Numbered from the stretch's first letter, positions 17,647 to 27,485 are shown. The stretch is 64,000 nt of DNA from Aquimarina sp. MAR_2010_214 (GCF_002846555.1 NZ_PJMS01000001.1:1054001-1118000); one strand, 5' to 3'. Notes: generated by a model not told the origin, from the letters alone. Made by a program: numbers and translations.

Positions 17647-17749
17647 AACTTAAACGTTAGGTAAATTTAGGGAATTCAACGCTTTCAGAGATTTCTTTTT
17701 AGAACTATTTTGGTGTGATATTTGTTATCTTTATCCACCAAAGTATATT

Positions 17750-19207
17750 ATGAAGCTACTAAAACTTTCTCTTCGTACACGAATTTTTATCTCTATGACT
17801 GTATTGGTATTATTAGCTTCAATTTTGATTGCTGCTATTACGATCTATCAGTATAAGGAGGAAGCAGAAGAATATCATCAAGGCCGATTAGAACGAAAAG
17901 AAGAACGAATTCAGATTGCGATTAACAATGTACTAAAAAGCACTACATATCCTGTAAACCAAAAAAATCTCCCTCTGATTTTTAGAGAAAGACAACGAAT
18001 CTATCAAATCTCTGAAGAACATTCTATGCCAATTAATATTTATGGGCTTTCCGGAAAATTATTGGTTAAATCAGAAGGAGGATTTACAAAAGATACTACC
18101 GATATTCAAATTAATCCTGTTATTTTAGATACACTGGCTTCTCTTTACAATAAAAAGTATTTGGTGAAATCTGAAAAAAATGGAGAAAGATTTTTAACCT
18201 CCTATACCTATATTACAGATTTTAGATTAAAACCTTTAGGAATTCTACATTTACCATATCTTGAAGATGATGATTTAATTACAAGAGAATTATTAGAATT
18301 TTTGCAACGCCTGGGACAGGTATATTTACTAATGCTTTTAATGGCAGTTGTTCTGGCTTATTTTTTATCAAAGTACATTACCAGATCTTTAAAAACAATT
18401 TCTGAAACTATAGACCAAACTCGATTAGATAAGAGAAATAAACGAATAGATATTGGTGATGCCAGCGAAGAAATTTATTCATTAGTGAATGCTTATAATA
18501 GTATGATCGATGAACTCGAAGAAAGTGCAGCAATGCTAGCTAAGAGTGAACGAGAGGCAGCTTGGAGAGAAATGGCTAAGCAAGTAGCGCACGAAATTAA
18601 AAATCCATTAACACCAATGCGATTAACAGTACAGAGTTTTCAGAGAAAATTTGATCCTGAAGACCCTAATATTCAACAAAAAGTTCAGGAATATAGCGAT
18701 ACTCTGATTCAGCAGATCGATACTATGAGTTCTATTGCTTCAGCATTTTCGAATTTTGCACAGATGCCCGCACAAAAAAGTGAAACTTTAGATGTGGTAA
18801 AGATTATAGGGCTGGCATTGGATATCTTTAACGAAGATTACATCGTTTTTCCTTCAGAAAAAGAAAAAATCATAGCTAAATTTGATAGAACACAACTTAT
18901 ACGAGTAGTCACCAATTTGGTGAAAAACGGTATACAGGCAATTCCCGAAGATCGTATTCCCAAAATTATGGTGGATGTGTTTTCAGAAAATGAAGAAGTT
19001 CTTATTACTGTTGCTGATAATGGAATTGGGATAACCGAGGAAAATACAAAGAAAGTTTTCGAACCTAAATTTACCACTAAAACCAGCGGTATGGGACTTG
19101 GATTAGGAATGGTTAAAAATATTGTGGAAACCTATAACGGAAGTATTACCTTTACATCAAAAGAAGGAAAAGGTACTGTTTTTAAAGTTAGATTCCCGAA
19201 AGAATAG
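17750..19207 (+). CDS. sensor histidine kinase, NtrY-like
   Basis: 485 residues. Membrane helices lie near 12-32 and 190-212, bracketing a periplasmic sensor region. A HAMP segment (YITRSLKTISETIDQTRL) follows, then the phosphoacceptor box AHEIKNPLTPMRL (His281) and an HATPase domain with NLVKNGIQAI (N box), DNGIGI (G1) and GMGLGLGMVK (G2). The HEIKNPLTP form is typical of NtrY-type kinases. No response regulator is adjacent, so the partner is encoded elsewhere. Confidence 0.88.
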   Translation: MKLLKLSLRTRIFISMTVLVLLASILIAAITIYQYKEEAEEYHQGRLERKEERIQIAINNVLKSTTYPVNQKNLPLIFRERQRIYQISEEHSMPINIYGLSGKLLVKSEGGFTKDTTDIQINPVILDTLASLYNKKYLVKSEKNGERFLTSYTYITDFRLKPLGILHLPYLEDDDLITRELLEFLQRLGQVYLLMLLMAVVLAYFLSKYITRSLKTISETIDQTRLDKRNKRIDIGDASEEIYSLVNAYNSMIDELEESAAMLAKSEREAAWREMAKQVAHEIKNPLTPMRLTVQSFQRKFDPEDPNIQQKVQEYSDTLIQQIDTMSSIASAFSNFAQMPAQKSETLDVVKIIGLALDIFNEDYIVFPSEKEKIIAKFDRTQLIRVVTNLVKNGIQAIPEDRIPKIMVDVFSENEEVLITVADNGIGITEENTKKVFEPKFTTKTSGMGLGLGMVKNIVETYNGSITFTSKEGKGTVFKVRFPKE

Positions 19208-19247
19208 TACACTTTATTTCGATTATTATTCAATATTATATAGTGCT

Positions 19248-19454
19248 ATGAAAGAGTATAAGTTAGAATCTTTGGTCTATTATTCAAAATTAACTTTAGA
19301 CAAAGAACATACTTTGAAATCTTCCTCTAAAGATATACAGGTGAAGCTAGATGAGTATGGAAAAGAAGGGTGGAGACTAGTATCTACCGATGTAGAGGAT
19401 TTTGGAATGGGGATGTATTTTTATCTGTATTTTGAAAGAGATTTAAAACAATAA
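19248..19454 (+). CDS. DUF4177-like small protein
   Basis: 68 residues from ATG 19248: MKEYKLESLVYYSKLTLDKE, and later LDEYGKEGWRLVSTDVED and YFYLYFERDL. The layout strand, helix, GWxLV, strand with a final FERDL is that of the DUF4177 family. The frame is open back to 19122, but that part lies inside the kinase gene, so 19248 is the start. It lies 40 bp after the kinase and 28 bp before the enoyl-CoA hydratase gene, suggesting one operon. Function unknown. Confidence 0.65.
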   Translation: MKEYKLESLVYYSKLTLDKEHTLKSSSKDIQVKLDEYGKEGWRLVSTDVEDFGMGMYFYLYFERDLKQ

Positions 19455-19482
19455 AGAAAATATAAACAAACATATAATTATA

Positions 19483-20262
19483 ATGTATACCAACATTCTA
19501 ACATCTCAAAACAGCGGAGTTACAAGAGTAACTATCAATCGTCCATCAAAATTAAATGCACTTAATAAAGAAACTATTCAAGAATTACATGCTGCTTTTA
19601 GAGTGGCTGATCTTGATGCTGACACCAAAGTCATTATTATTACAGGAAGTGGTGAAAAGGCCTTTGTTGCAGGTGCAGATATTAGTGAGTTTGCAGATTT
19701 TTCGGTATCGGAAGGAGGAAACCTTGCTGCAAAAGGACAAGAACTACTTTTTGATTTTGTAGCCAATCTTTCTACACCAGTAATTGCTGCGATAAATGGA
19801 TTTGCTCTGGGTGGGGGATTAGAATTAGCGATGGCAGCACATTTTAGAATTGCCAGTAATAATGCGAAAATGGGATTGCCAGAAGTTTCTTTAGGAGTAA
19901 TACCCGGGTATGGCGGTACACAGCGTTTACCACAGTTAGTGGGTAAAGGCAGAGCTATGGAAATGATTATGACCGCAGGAATGATAGATGCCAATCAGGC
20001 ATTGCAGTACGGATTGGTAAATCATGTAACGGCTCAGGATGAACTAATACCACTAGCAGAGAAGTTAGCAGGAAAAATTATGAGAAACTCGTCTGTGGCA
20101 ATTGGTGCAGCTATCAAAGCTATAAATTCTGGTTATGAAGATGGAGTAAATGGGTATAAAGCAGAGATCGAACAATTTGGAAACTGTTTTGGTACCGAAG
20201 ATTTTAAAGAAGGAACTACAGCATTTTTAGAAAAACGTAAAGCTGATTTCCCAGGAAGGTAA
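19483..20262 (+). CDS. enoyl-CoA hydratase/isomerase family protein
   Basis: 259 residues, a full crotonase fold. The oxyanion-hole and active-site blocks are GEKAFVAGADISEF, AAINGFALGGGLELAMA and MGLPEVSLGVIPGYGGTQRL, the last carrying the catalytic Glu of hydratases. It hydrates short-chain enoyl-CoA (crotonyl-CoA most likely). The C-terminus ends FLEKRKADFPGR, usual for the family. Followed by a perfect palindrome/terminator at 20281. Confidence 0.9.
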   Translation: MYTNILTSQNSGVTRVTINRPSKLNALNKETIQELHAAFRVADLDADTKVIIITGSGEKAFVAGADISEFADFSVSEGGNLAAKGQELLFDFVANLSTPVIAAINGFALGGGLELAMAAHFRIASNNAKMGLPEVSLGVIPGYGGTQRLPQLVGKGRAMEMIMTAGMIDANQALQYGLVNHVTAQDELIPLAEKLAGKIMRNSSVAIGAAIKAINSGYEDGVNGYKAEIEQFGNCFGTEDFKEGTTAFLEKRKADFPGR

Positions 20263-20280
20263 AGTGACTATAATATAATG

Positions 20281-20326
20281 TATAGACCTCACAGGTTTTT
20301 AAAAACCTGTGAGGTCTATATTTTTT
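20281..20326. terminator. palindromic terminator; member of a repeat family
   Basis: A 40-bp perfect palindrome (20281-20320) built on tatagacctcacaggttttt and its complement, followed by TTTTTT. A close relative with one mismatch lies at 36956-36990. Confidence 0.8.
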
Positions 20327-20397
20327 AATCTCATTTTACAAGTAAACAATATACAGGTAAAAGAATTAAAAAAAACTTAAAGATTTAATGCATTCCT

Positions 20398-20979
20398 CTA
20401 CCTATAAAAATTCATTTCGTCAATATATTCCCATACAGTAGAGGGGAGCAATGGTCTTACATTTTTATTAGCTGCGATTGCCTTGCGAATGAATGTAGAA
20501 GAAATCTCCATAATAGGAGCGTCAATTCGATGTATTTTGGGATGATCTGTAAACTGAGTTTCTATAACTCCTTTTGCAATTCTAGGATATACATAGATGT
20601 TATGGTTTTCGAGAATAACTTCATAGTTTTTCCATTTATGAAAGTTCTTTAGGTTATCCTCTCCCATGATAAGATGAAATTGATCATCGGGATATTTTTC
20701 TTGCAAGTGCGCAAGCGTATGTACAGTATAATTGGGTTGTGGTAGTTTAAATTCTACGTCACTAGGTTTTAGCTTAGGATAAGATTGTGTAGCACGATAT
20801 ACCATTTCATACCGATGATGATTGTCTAGTAACGAATTTTTCTTCTTATGAGGATTATGAGGAGTAACAACCATCCACAGCTCATCGAGATCAGAGAACT
20901 CAGCCATATGATTGGCAATCGCCAAATGACCGATATGGATAGGATTAAACGTCCCAAAATACAATCCGATTTTTTTCAT
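20398..20979 (-). CDS. nadD: nicotinate-nucleotide adenylyltransferase
   Basis: 193 residues. The nucleotidyltransferase motif GTFNPIHIGHLAIANH is at the N-terminus and the C-terminal ISSTFIRKAI supplies the second nucleotide-binding motif. NadD makes deamido-NAD from nicotinate mononucleotide and ATP. It is the downstream member of a minus-strand run after gmk (38 bp apart). Confidence 0.93.
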   Translation of the reverse strand: MKKIGLYFGTFNPIHIGHLAIANHMAEFSDLDELWMVVTPHNPHKKKNSLLDNHHRYEMVYRATQSYPKLKPSDVEFKLPQPNYTVHTLAHLQEKYPDDQFHLIMGEDNLKNFHKWKNYEVILENHNIYVYPRIAKGVIETQFTDHPKIHRIDAPIMEISSTFIRKAIAANKNVRPLLPSTVWEYIDEMNFYR

Positions 20980-21017
20980 GGAAAATTTATTTTTCCATTT
21001 CCACGAAGGTGGAAATC

Positions 21018-21599
21018 TTATTTTAATTCTTTAAAAAGAAACTTTTTAACCAGCTGATATACTTCGTTTTTAGCTTTTTCGAGATCATCATTTGTTATGA
21101 TCGCATCAAATTGCGGAGCAGTAGCCATTTCGGTAGAGGCTTTGGCAACTCTCATATTGATCTTGTCTTCAGATTCGGTTTTACGTTTCTTCAAACGAAT
21201 CTTTAGTTCTTCAATGCTAGGTGGTTTTACAAAAATTGCCAATGTACGATCTGGATATATGCTTTTAATATCTAAACCGCCTACAACATCGATATCAAAA
21301 ATCACATGCTTACCGTTGTCCCAAAGTCGTTGTACTTCAGTTTTCAATGTTCCATAAAAGTTATCTCGATATACTTCTTCCCATTCGAGGAATTCTTCGG
21401 CTTTAATCTTGTCTTTAAATTCTCGTAAAGATAAAAAGTAGTAATCTTTTCCATGAACTTCTCCTCCACGAGGCTCCCGAGAAGCTGCAGAAATAGAAAA
21501 TCCAAGATTTAATTCTTCTTGATTGAGTAAGTATTTAACTAAAGTAGTTTTTCCACTTCCAGAAGGTGCCGAAAGTACAATAAGTTTACCTTGGTTCAT
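21018..21599 (-). CDS. gmk: guanylate kinase
   Basis: 193 residues. P-loop SAPSGSGKTTLVKYLL at the start, the GMP-binding SREPRGGEVHGKDYYFLS, and later VIFDIDVVGGLDIK. It phosphorylates GMP to GDP. The ATG abuts the stop of the YicC-family gene directly, so the two are coupled. Confidence 0.95.
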   Translation of the reverse strand: MNQGKLIVLSAPSGSGKTTLVKYLLNQEELNLGFSISAASREPRGGEVHGKDYYFLSLREFKDKIKAEEFLEWEEVYRDNFYGTLKTEVQRLWDNGKHVIFDIDVVGGLDIKSIYPDRTLAIFVKPPSIEELKIRLKKRKTESEDKINMRVAKASTEMATAPQFDAIITNDDLEKAKNEVYQLVKKFLFKELK

Positions 21600-22457
21600 T
21601 TACAACACATTTAGTAATTGTTCTTTAATTTTTTCGAGCTCATCTTTCATCTGAACTACCAGTTGTTGCATAGGGGCATAATTAGATTTACTACCAATAG
21701 TATTAATTTCACGACCTATTTCCTGAGTAATAAAACCAAGTTTCTTTCCGTTAGAATCTGAAGAATTTAACGTAGTAGTAAAATACTCTAAATGATTTGC
21801 TAATCGAACTTTTTCTTCTGTAATATCAAATTTCTCGAGATAGTAAATCAACTCCTGTTCAAAACGGTTTTGATCCACTTCTTCTTTTAGGTCAGACACT
21901 GCTTTATGTAATCGCTCTCTAACTGCTTCCATACGCTCGGGATCAATTTTTATAACGTTATCCAAGAGCTCACTTATGTTTTTAACACGAATATTGAAAT
22001 CTTTTTCTAATGCTTTTCCTTCGTCGATTCTATAGTCCTCTATTGCTGTTAAAGCCTTGGTAAGTTCATCCTTTATAGCTTTAAATTCTTGCTCATCGAT
22101 TTGTTCACGTTCTGTTTTTAGAGCATCAGGCATACGAACTGCCATTTTTAATAACTCTATAGTGTCACCTTCGTGTACATTTGATAATTGTCTGATATAT
22201 TCTTTTACAATAGCTTCATTAACCTTGTTAGATGTTTCTTCACCAGTTGCTTCAACATATAATCCAAAATCAACTTTACCTCTTGCTAGTTTTTTTGCAA
22301 TGGTATTTCGCATTTCAAGTTCCTTTTCACGGTATTGTGAAGGAATTCTGGCATTAAGGTCTAAGTTTTTACTATTAAGTGATTTAACCTCAATAGTTAT
22401 TTTTTTTGTAGGTAGCTGAAGGATAGACTTCCCGAAACCTGTCATAGATTTGATCAT
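21600..22457 (-). CDS. YicC family endoribonuclease
   Basis: 285 residues. N-terminal MIKSMTGFGKS and EVKSLNSKNLDLNARIPSQY, and C-terminal GKKLGFITQEIGREINTIGS followed by KSNYAPMQQLVVQMKDELEK, are the two YicC signatures. YicC proteins in E. coli are endoribonucleases affecting small-RNA turnover. Linkage to gmk is conserved across bacteria. Full length. Confidence 0.9.
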   Translation of the reverse strand: MIKSMTGFGKSILQLPTKKITIEVKSLNSKNLDLNARIPSQYREKELEMRNTIAKKLARGKVDFGLYVEATGEETSNKVNEAIVKEYIRQLSNVHEGDTIELLKMAVRMPDALKTEREQIDEQEFKAIKDELTKALTAIEDYRIDEGKALEKDFNIRVKNISELLDNVIKIDPERMEAVRERLHKAVSDLKEEVDQNRFEQELIYYLEKFDITEEKVRLANHLEYFTTTLNSSDSNGKKLGFITQEIGREINTIGSKSNYAPMQQLVVQMKDELEKIKEQLLNVL

Positions 22458-22549
22458 AGAATTATGCTAAAAAGTTGCACGAAGATAATGAAAACTGTTG
22501 AGGTAGCACACGGAACTGTGATTTACAAAGTAATAACTGCCTTACTAAG

Positions 22550-23098
22550 TTAGCCAACTTTGGTTGCCATAGTTATTTTATCAATATACTCTTCTTTTTC
22601 AAGAAAGAAGCCTTGGATACTACCTGAAGGTATAAACCCCATTTTTTTGTACAAAGAAATCCCGGCGATATTAGTTGCATATACTTCTAACCATAGTACT
22701 TTTAATAACTCATTTTCTTTTGACCATTCTAATACATTTTGAATCAAAAGAGTACCTATACCCTGGTTTTGGCATTGGGTATGAATTCCCATTCCAATCA
22801 TGGCGGTATGTTGCATCTTTTTACGCCAACTACCAGTAAGGTCAATATTTCCAATAATATCTCCATCACTTTCGGCAACCAATAATAGACTATTAGCTTG
22901 TTCATGAAGGTTTTGAATAAGTTCACCTTCTTCTTTTACAGTATTAGAGTATTCATAATCAAATAAAGGAATAGTGTTGGTATCTTTAAGATACTCCAGT
23001 TTTAATGCTAATAATTGCTTAGCATCTGCCGGTGTTGCCTCTCTAACTAAAAGAGACTTCCCTGATTTGGTATGGTATGTTTTCGAGATAAAGTTCAA
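22550..23098 (-). CDS. GNAT family N-acetyltransferase
   Basis: 182 residues. The acetyl-CoA-binding core is visible as MIGMGIHTQCQNQGIGTLLI (the Q/R-x-x-G-x-G/A motif A), then WLEVYATNIAGISLYKKMGF (motif B). Substrate unknown; the closest general type is a RimI/ribosomal or small-molecule acetyltransferase. It lies 6 bp after the hemJ-like gene and is likely co-transcribed with it. Confidence 0.85.
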   Translation of the reverse strand: MNFISKTYHTKSGKSLLVREATPADAKQLLALKLEYLKDTNTIPLFDYEYSNTVKEEGELIQNLHEQANSLLLVAESDGDIIGNIDLTGSWRKKMQHTAMIGMGIHTQCQNQGIGTLLIQNVLEWSKENELLKVLWLEVYATNIAGISLYKKMGFIPSGSIQGFFLEKEEYIDKITMATKVG

Positions 23099-23104
23099 TC
23101 GATA

Positions 23105-23656
23105 TTATGCCTCAGGATTCTTATCCCGAATTCTTTTATAAAGTTTAATTCCCATCATAAGTATAATTGCGAGTGATAGTATCCCTACAACTCCATATAT
23201 CCAGTTTACTGCATCACGTACGATGACTAAGAAAATTACTGAAAAGAGAATAATTGTCGAACCTTCATTCCACATTCGCATTTGCCCAGAAGACCATTTT
23301 ATGACATCATTTTGAAGCTGCTTGTAGATGTGATGGCATTTTAGATGATACATGAAAAGTAATACTATAAATCCAAGCTTAACATGCATCCAGGGTTGTT
23401 GTAGCCAACCTGGCATTAAAACAAGTAACCAAATTGCAAATAAAGTGGCTAATATAGCAGAAGGCCAAGTAATAATGAACCAAAGGCGTTTAGCCATTAA
23501 TTTAAGTTGCTTGCCTAATATGTCTCGATCGGGTAGAGGCTTTTGAGAAGCTTCTATTTGATAGATAAACAATCTGGGAATATAAAATAACCCGGCAAAC
23601 CATGTGATCACAAAGATCAGGTGCAAGGATTTTATGTAATTATAATATTCTAGCAT
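23105..23656 (-). CDS. hemJ: HemJ-type protoporphyrinogen IX oxidase
   Basis: 183 residues with four or five membrane helices. The N-terminus SLHLIFVITWFAGLFYIPRL has His12, and MHVKLGFIVLLFMYH has Lys93; these match the conserved His and Lys of HemJ (UPF0093). The later MRMWNEGSTIILFSVIFLVI resembles the FRWxNE block. HemJ oxidises protoporphyrinogen IX in the membrane, the step before HemH. No other PPO is in the window although most haem genes are. CopD-like membrane proteins are the alternative. Confidence 0.75.
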   Translation of the reverse strand: MLEYYNYIKSLHLIFVITWFAGLFYIPRLFIYQIEASQKPLPDRDILGKQLKLMAKRLWFIITWPSAILATLFAIWLLVLMPGWLQQPWMHVKLGFIVLLFMYHLKCHHIYKQLQNDVIKWSSGQMRMWNEGSTIILFSVIFLVIVRDAVNWIYGVVGILSLAIILMMGIKLYKRIRDKNPEA

Positions 23657-24056
23657 TGGTTGACTTTAAAACTATCTCCTAAATCTGTTCAGGATGATAG
23701 AATTTGTATACTTAATCAAAAATAGAAAATAATTATGTACCGTCACCTCGAGCCGAGTCGAGAAGTAAGTAATTTTTTAAATGACTATGATTTTTATGTT
23801 CTGACAAGATGTTACAGGAGGTGATTTAAACTTCTTTCGAATTACTTATTTTTTATGAGAAAAATGGTATTTGATTAGTTTTTGATATCAAAAACTAGCA
23901 AATCAGCTTATATTTACCCTAAAACAAAAAAACTCTTGTAATATCTTAGAATATTTATAGTTATTAGTGTGATGTATTATATAGGAGTATGAAACATTCG
24001 TACTCAAGTAATTTATACTTCTTATTGAATTTTAATATCATTAATTTCAACAAAGA
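23657..24056. other. non-coding region upstream of an AraC regulator
   Basis: Holds a short ctcgagccgagtcgagaag repeat fragment (from about 23749) and a perfect palindrome at 23876-23897. No gene or structured RNA family recognised. Confidence 0.4.
23876..23897. promoter_or_regulatory. 22-bp perfect palindrome, possible operator or terminator stem
   Basis: tagtttttga/tatcaaaaacta is perfectly symmetric, with an outer atttg/caaat extension across small bulges. It lies about 160 bp before the AraC start. No T run follows on the plus strand. Confidence 0.35.
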
Positions 24057-25148
24057 TTGAATACTATATTATTAGGTTTTGCAATTATTGTCAGTGGAAG
24101 TATAGGATATTTTATAAGTATCGCATTAGTCACTACTTCTTTTTATAAGAATCGCGCAAATAACTATCTCTCCCTATCATTATTTTTGCTAACAAGTTTG
24201 ACTTTATTTGGGTGGTTTGACATAGAAGATACGGTTTTAGAATTTTTAAACAATCCTGTATTGGAGTACCTATTTGGAGTTACTCTATTTACCTATTTTC
24301 TAATTCAAATTCAACATAAGTACCTTAAAGAAAGTTGGTATAAATGGCTTTATCTTCCCTTCATTTGCTCTTTGATTATAGAAACTATTCTTTATTTAGA
24401 TACTATTTTTAACTTCTATAGTTCGGATTTTGTTGATCTGCAATTTCATATTATGGATAATGCATCATTTGTCTATAATGTGTTTTTAATCTTTTGGGGA
24501 AGGAAATTAATAAAAGGTTCTCATACTATTTCAGAAGATAAAAAGAGTTGGTTATTAAGATTAAACCTTTTTATAATATGCATTATAACATGCTGGCTTT
24601 TATCTACTATAGAGTTCTATGTATTTAATTCAGAATATGCTACAAGTTTTCTATGGATACTGCTTTCCTTTTTATTGTGGTGGGTATTATATTACGGAGT
24701 GTTCAAACTACAGATAATAGTTCAAAAAGACGAAATACACCAATATTTAGTTTCAAAAAACACACATAATACTCAAGCAAAAAAGAAAATAAGAGAGACT
24801 ACTGTTTCTAAAATTATTACTCAGCTTTATGTACTAATGGAGGAGGAAGAGTTATATAAAAATCCTCTTTTAAGCAGGTTAGATCTGGCAAATCGGTTAG
24901 GAACAAGCGAAGGGTATTTATCTCAAATCATAAATCAGGAAATCAATAAAAGCGTTATTCAGTTTGTAAATGAATATCGAATTGAAGCGGCTAAAAACTT
25001 ATTGCATGATCCGGTATTTAATAAATATTCTATCGAAGCTATAGGTATGGAAGCTGGTTTTAAATCTAAAAGTGCTTTCTATAACGCTTTTAATACTAGT
25101 TTAGGTATGTCTCCGGGAGCCTATAGAAAACTTCAAAAAAAGTCCTGA
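24057..25148 (+). CDS. AraC-family regulator with membrane N-terminus
   Basis: 363 residues. Seven or so hydrophobic helices fill residues 1-225, and the AraC/XylS DNA-binding domain (two helix-turn-helix units) lies at about 260-360: LDLANRLGTSEGYLSQIINQ and IEAIGMEAGFKSKSAFYNAF. Such membrane-linked AraC proteins are common in flavobacteria and probably sense an envelope or extracellular signal. A TTG at 24057 is the only start near the beginning of the frame, as a stop lies 12 bp upstream. Target unknown; the exported protein at 25250 is the nearest candidate. Confidence 0.82.
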   Translation: MNTILLGFAIIVSGSIGYFISIALVTTSFYKNRANNYLSLSLFLLTSLTLFGWFDIEDTVLEFLNNPVLEYLFGVTLFTYFLIQIQHKYLKESWYKWLYLPFICSLIIETILYLDTIFNFYSSDFVDLQFHIMDNASFVYNVFLIFWGRKLIKGSHTISEDKKSWLLRLNLFIICIITCWLLSTIEFYVFNSEYATSFLWILLSFLLWWVLYYGVFKLQIIVQKDEIHQYLVSKNTHNTQAKKKIRETTVSKIITQLYVLMEEEELYKNPLLSRLDLANRLGTSEGYLSQIINQEINKSVIQFVNEYRIEAAKNLLHDPVFNKYSIEAIGMEAGFKSKSAFYNAFNTSLGMSPGAYRKLQKKS

Positions 25149-25249
25149 TTTGTATTGATCTACCGTTTCAGTACTTCTTCAATCCCAAAATTACTTTTTT
25201 ATTTTTTTGATACAGATACTTTTACTTCAGTTAATCAAAAAACATAAAA

Positions 25250-25774
25250 ATGACTAAAGTATTTTTTACTTCCCTTTTAGTAATGAGTTCATATTTTGGG
25301 TTTTCTCAAAATGAAAAAGACATATCAGTAGAAAAATCAGTTTTTGGGATTCAAACTGGATTATTAGGTATATGGGCTCACAATGAATTAAAATTATCAA
25401 ATCAAGTTGCTTTACGAAGTGAAGTTGGTTTAGGAGGTCTTAATACAGCAAATATTAGACCTGTGTTAGCATTAGAACCTCGTTGGTACTACAATCTAAA
25501 AAAACGCGCTGATAAGAATAAAAGAATAGATGGGAATAGTGGGAATTACATGTCACTCAGAGCTCGTTATCATTTTCATAGTACTGAAGAAGCTGAAAAA
25601 TCTGATCTATATCATCTATTGACTGTTGCTACTTGGGGTATTAGAAGAAACATTGGCAAGCATTTTAATTACGAAGCTGGAGTTGGTGTAGGGCTTGGTT
25701 TTGAAAAAGGCAATAGTAGAAATATTGATTTCATGGTGCCTTATGCTGCTTTCAGTATTGGATATCGTTTTTAG
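25250..25774 (+). CDS. exported outer-membrane beta-barrel-like protein
   Basis: 174 residues. A signal peptide (MTKVFFTSLLVMSSYFGFSQ) is followed by a strand-rich domain with alternating hydrophobics (VALRSEVGLGGLN, NYEAGVGVGLGFEK) ending in a terminal aromatic, YAAFSIGYRF, typical of small outer-membrane barrels. It lies downstream of the AraC gene on the same strand. No precise family. Confidence 0.65.
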   Translation: MTKVFFTSLLVMSSYFGFSQNEKDISVEKSVFGIQTGLLGIWAHNELKLSNQVALRSEVGLGGLNTANIRPVLALEPRWYYNLKKRADKNKRIDGNSGNYMSLRARYHFHSTEEAEKSDLYHLLTVATWGIRRNIGKHFNYEAGVGVGLGFEKGNSRNIDFMVPYAAFSIGYRF

Positions 25775-25888
25775 CAATTTTTGTAATCTTTAAATAGCAC
25801 AGAATACCGTTTTCTTTTGATCAAATGTTTTTTGAATAGATCATCAAACTTTACAATTTTCAATTATAATAATTTCAAAAATAAAATT

Positions 25889-27301
25889 ATGATGAATTCA
25901 TATATTAAGATAAAAACAGAAATAATAAAGCATTTTAAAAAGTGCTTTCCAATCTTGATTTTATTAATTTTTACTGCCTGTCAATCTGATGATGATACAC
26001 TTTCTCCTATAGTAGATCCAATTAATGGTTTTTGGTTGTCAGCCGAAAAAGGGTATATTTTAGAATTTACTGATGGTAAAGATATATTGTATAATATAAA
26101 TACTGCGGGATGTTCAATTCAAGATGATGATTTTATTCCCGAAGAATTTTTTGGATTGAAATTAGATCTCGCTAGCGAAAATGAGCTAATAGCCTCTACA
26201 GACTTATCGGATTCAGAAGTAAAATTTACCCGACTATCAAATCAAAACCCAAATTGTCTACCTGATCAGATTTCTGCTACAGAAGATCCACAGGTTAATT
26301 TTGATCATTTCTGGAATATTTTTAATGACCACTATGCTTTTTTTGAAACCAGAGACATAAACTGGTCTCAATATGAAAGTCTAAGAAATCAAGTCACAGC
26401 CGATAATTTTTATGATATTTTAGAAGGGTTAGCGTATTTGTTAGAAGATGGACACGTGAGTGTTATCGATGAAGAGAATGGTGTTCAAATTGAATCAGGA
26501 GATCCAATACTGTTAGAAAGATTGAATACAAACCTAAGTGGAGATCTTATCATGGATAATATAGATGATTTCTTTGACCTTGGTAATGAAAAATTAATAA
26601 CCATAGTAACCGATTATTTGGGAGGAAATTTTGAAATAGATGAAAGAGAGAATATCATATGGGGATTGATTAACGATGATATTGGTTATATTAATGTTTT
26701 AACAATGACAGGATATGGGACAGATTTTAGTGATGAATTGACAACATTAAATGCTGTATTAGATACAATTATGGATGATCTTGAAGCATCAGGAGTTTCT
26801 AAACTGATTCTCGATATACGTTTTAACGATGGAGGCTATGATACGGCAGCCTTGAATATCGCATCCCGTTTTATAGATCAAGAACGCATTTCATATTTTA
26901 AAAAAGCGAGATTAGGTGACGGTTTTACAGAAAACAAACCTTTTTCTGTAGGACCTCGTGGGGATTTTCAATTTACTGGGGATATCATATTACTTACCAG
27001 TCCCTATAGTATAAGTGCAGCAGAACTTTTCGCTTTATGTATAAAAGATTTACCGTATGTGACCATTGTAGGGGAAAGTACTACTGGAGCTTTTTCTACC
27101 ATTCTTACGCATGTATTGCCTAATGGAGCAGAAGTAGGACTATCTAATGAAATATATACTGATGCACAAGGAGAAGTTTTTGAAGTTATTGGTATTGGCC
27201 CCGAAAATGAAGAAAATCGAGTGCCATTTTTGTCAACTATAGATTTTGAAAAAGAAAAAGATAGTGGAATAGAACGTGCTTTGGAATTACTTAGTAATTA
27301 G
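25889..27301 (+). CDS. S41 family peptidase lipoprotein
   Basis: About 470 residues from ATG 25889 (a second ATG follows at once). A lipoprotein signal ends in LLIFTAC followed by QSDDD, suggesting surface export. A C-terminal peptidase domain of the S41 (Tsp/CtpA) type follows, with NDDIGYINVLTMTGYG, LILDIRFNDGGYDTAAL and the serine loop LTSPYSISAAELFA. Ser in YSISAAE is the likely nucleophile. No PDZ domain is obvious. The frame extends back to a TTG at 25817, but that start would place non-signal residues ahead of the signal peptide. Confidence 0.83.
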   Translation: MMNSYIKIKTEIIKHFKKCFPILILLIFTACQSDDDTLSPIVDPINGFWLSAEKGYILEFTDGKDILYNINTAGCSIQDDDFIPEEFFGLKLDLASENELIASTDLSDSEVKFTRLSNQNPNCLPDQISATEDPQVNFDHFWNIFNDHYAFFETRDINWSQYESLRNQVTADNFYDILEGLAYLLEDGHVSVIDEENGVQIESGDPILLERLNTNLSGDLIMDNIDDFFDLGNEKLITIVTDYLGGNFEIDERENIIWGLINDDIGYINVLTMTGYGTDFSDELTTLNAVLDTIMDDLEASGVSKLILDIRFNDGGYDTAALNIASRFIDQERISYFKKARLGDGFTENKPFSVGPRGDFQFTGDIILLTSPYSISAAELFALCIKDLPYVTIVGESTTGAFSTILTHVLPNGAEVGLSNEIYTDAQGEVFEVIGIGPENEENRVPFLSTIDFEKEKDSGIERALELLSN

Positions 27302-27407
27302 ATAATTTACTCAGCGTGGTTCAAGAAGAGAATCCGATTCGAAATAAATTACGTTTGTTGTTAAGTATAGATATAACAGGAATTATCTTAGCTCTATATA
27401 ATATAAA

Positions 27408-27485
27408 CCCGTTGTGCATTTTGAAAATAATACTTTAAAAAAGAGTCAATTTTTGAGATTTAGACATATCAAAATGCACAACAGG
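27408..27485. repeat. 78-bp MITE-like hairpin with cccgttgtgcattttga ends
   Basis: Terminal 17-bp inverted repeats (27408-27424 and 27469-27485) with one mismatch. The same ends, in longer form, bound the element at 33100-33336, and the internal a-rich/gtcaatt block is shared. It lies between two convergent genes and could also end transcripts. Confidence 0.6.

Noticed and set aside
19122..19247. Longer N-terminus for the DUF4177 protein
   Set aside because: Shadows the end of the kinase gene; the domain begins at ATG 19248.
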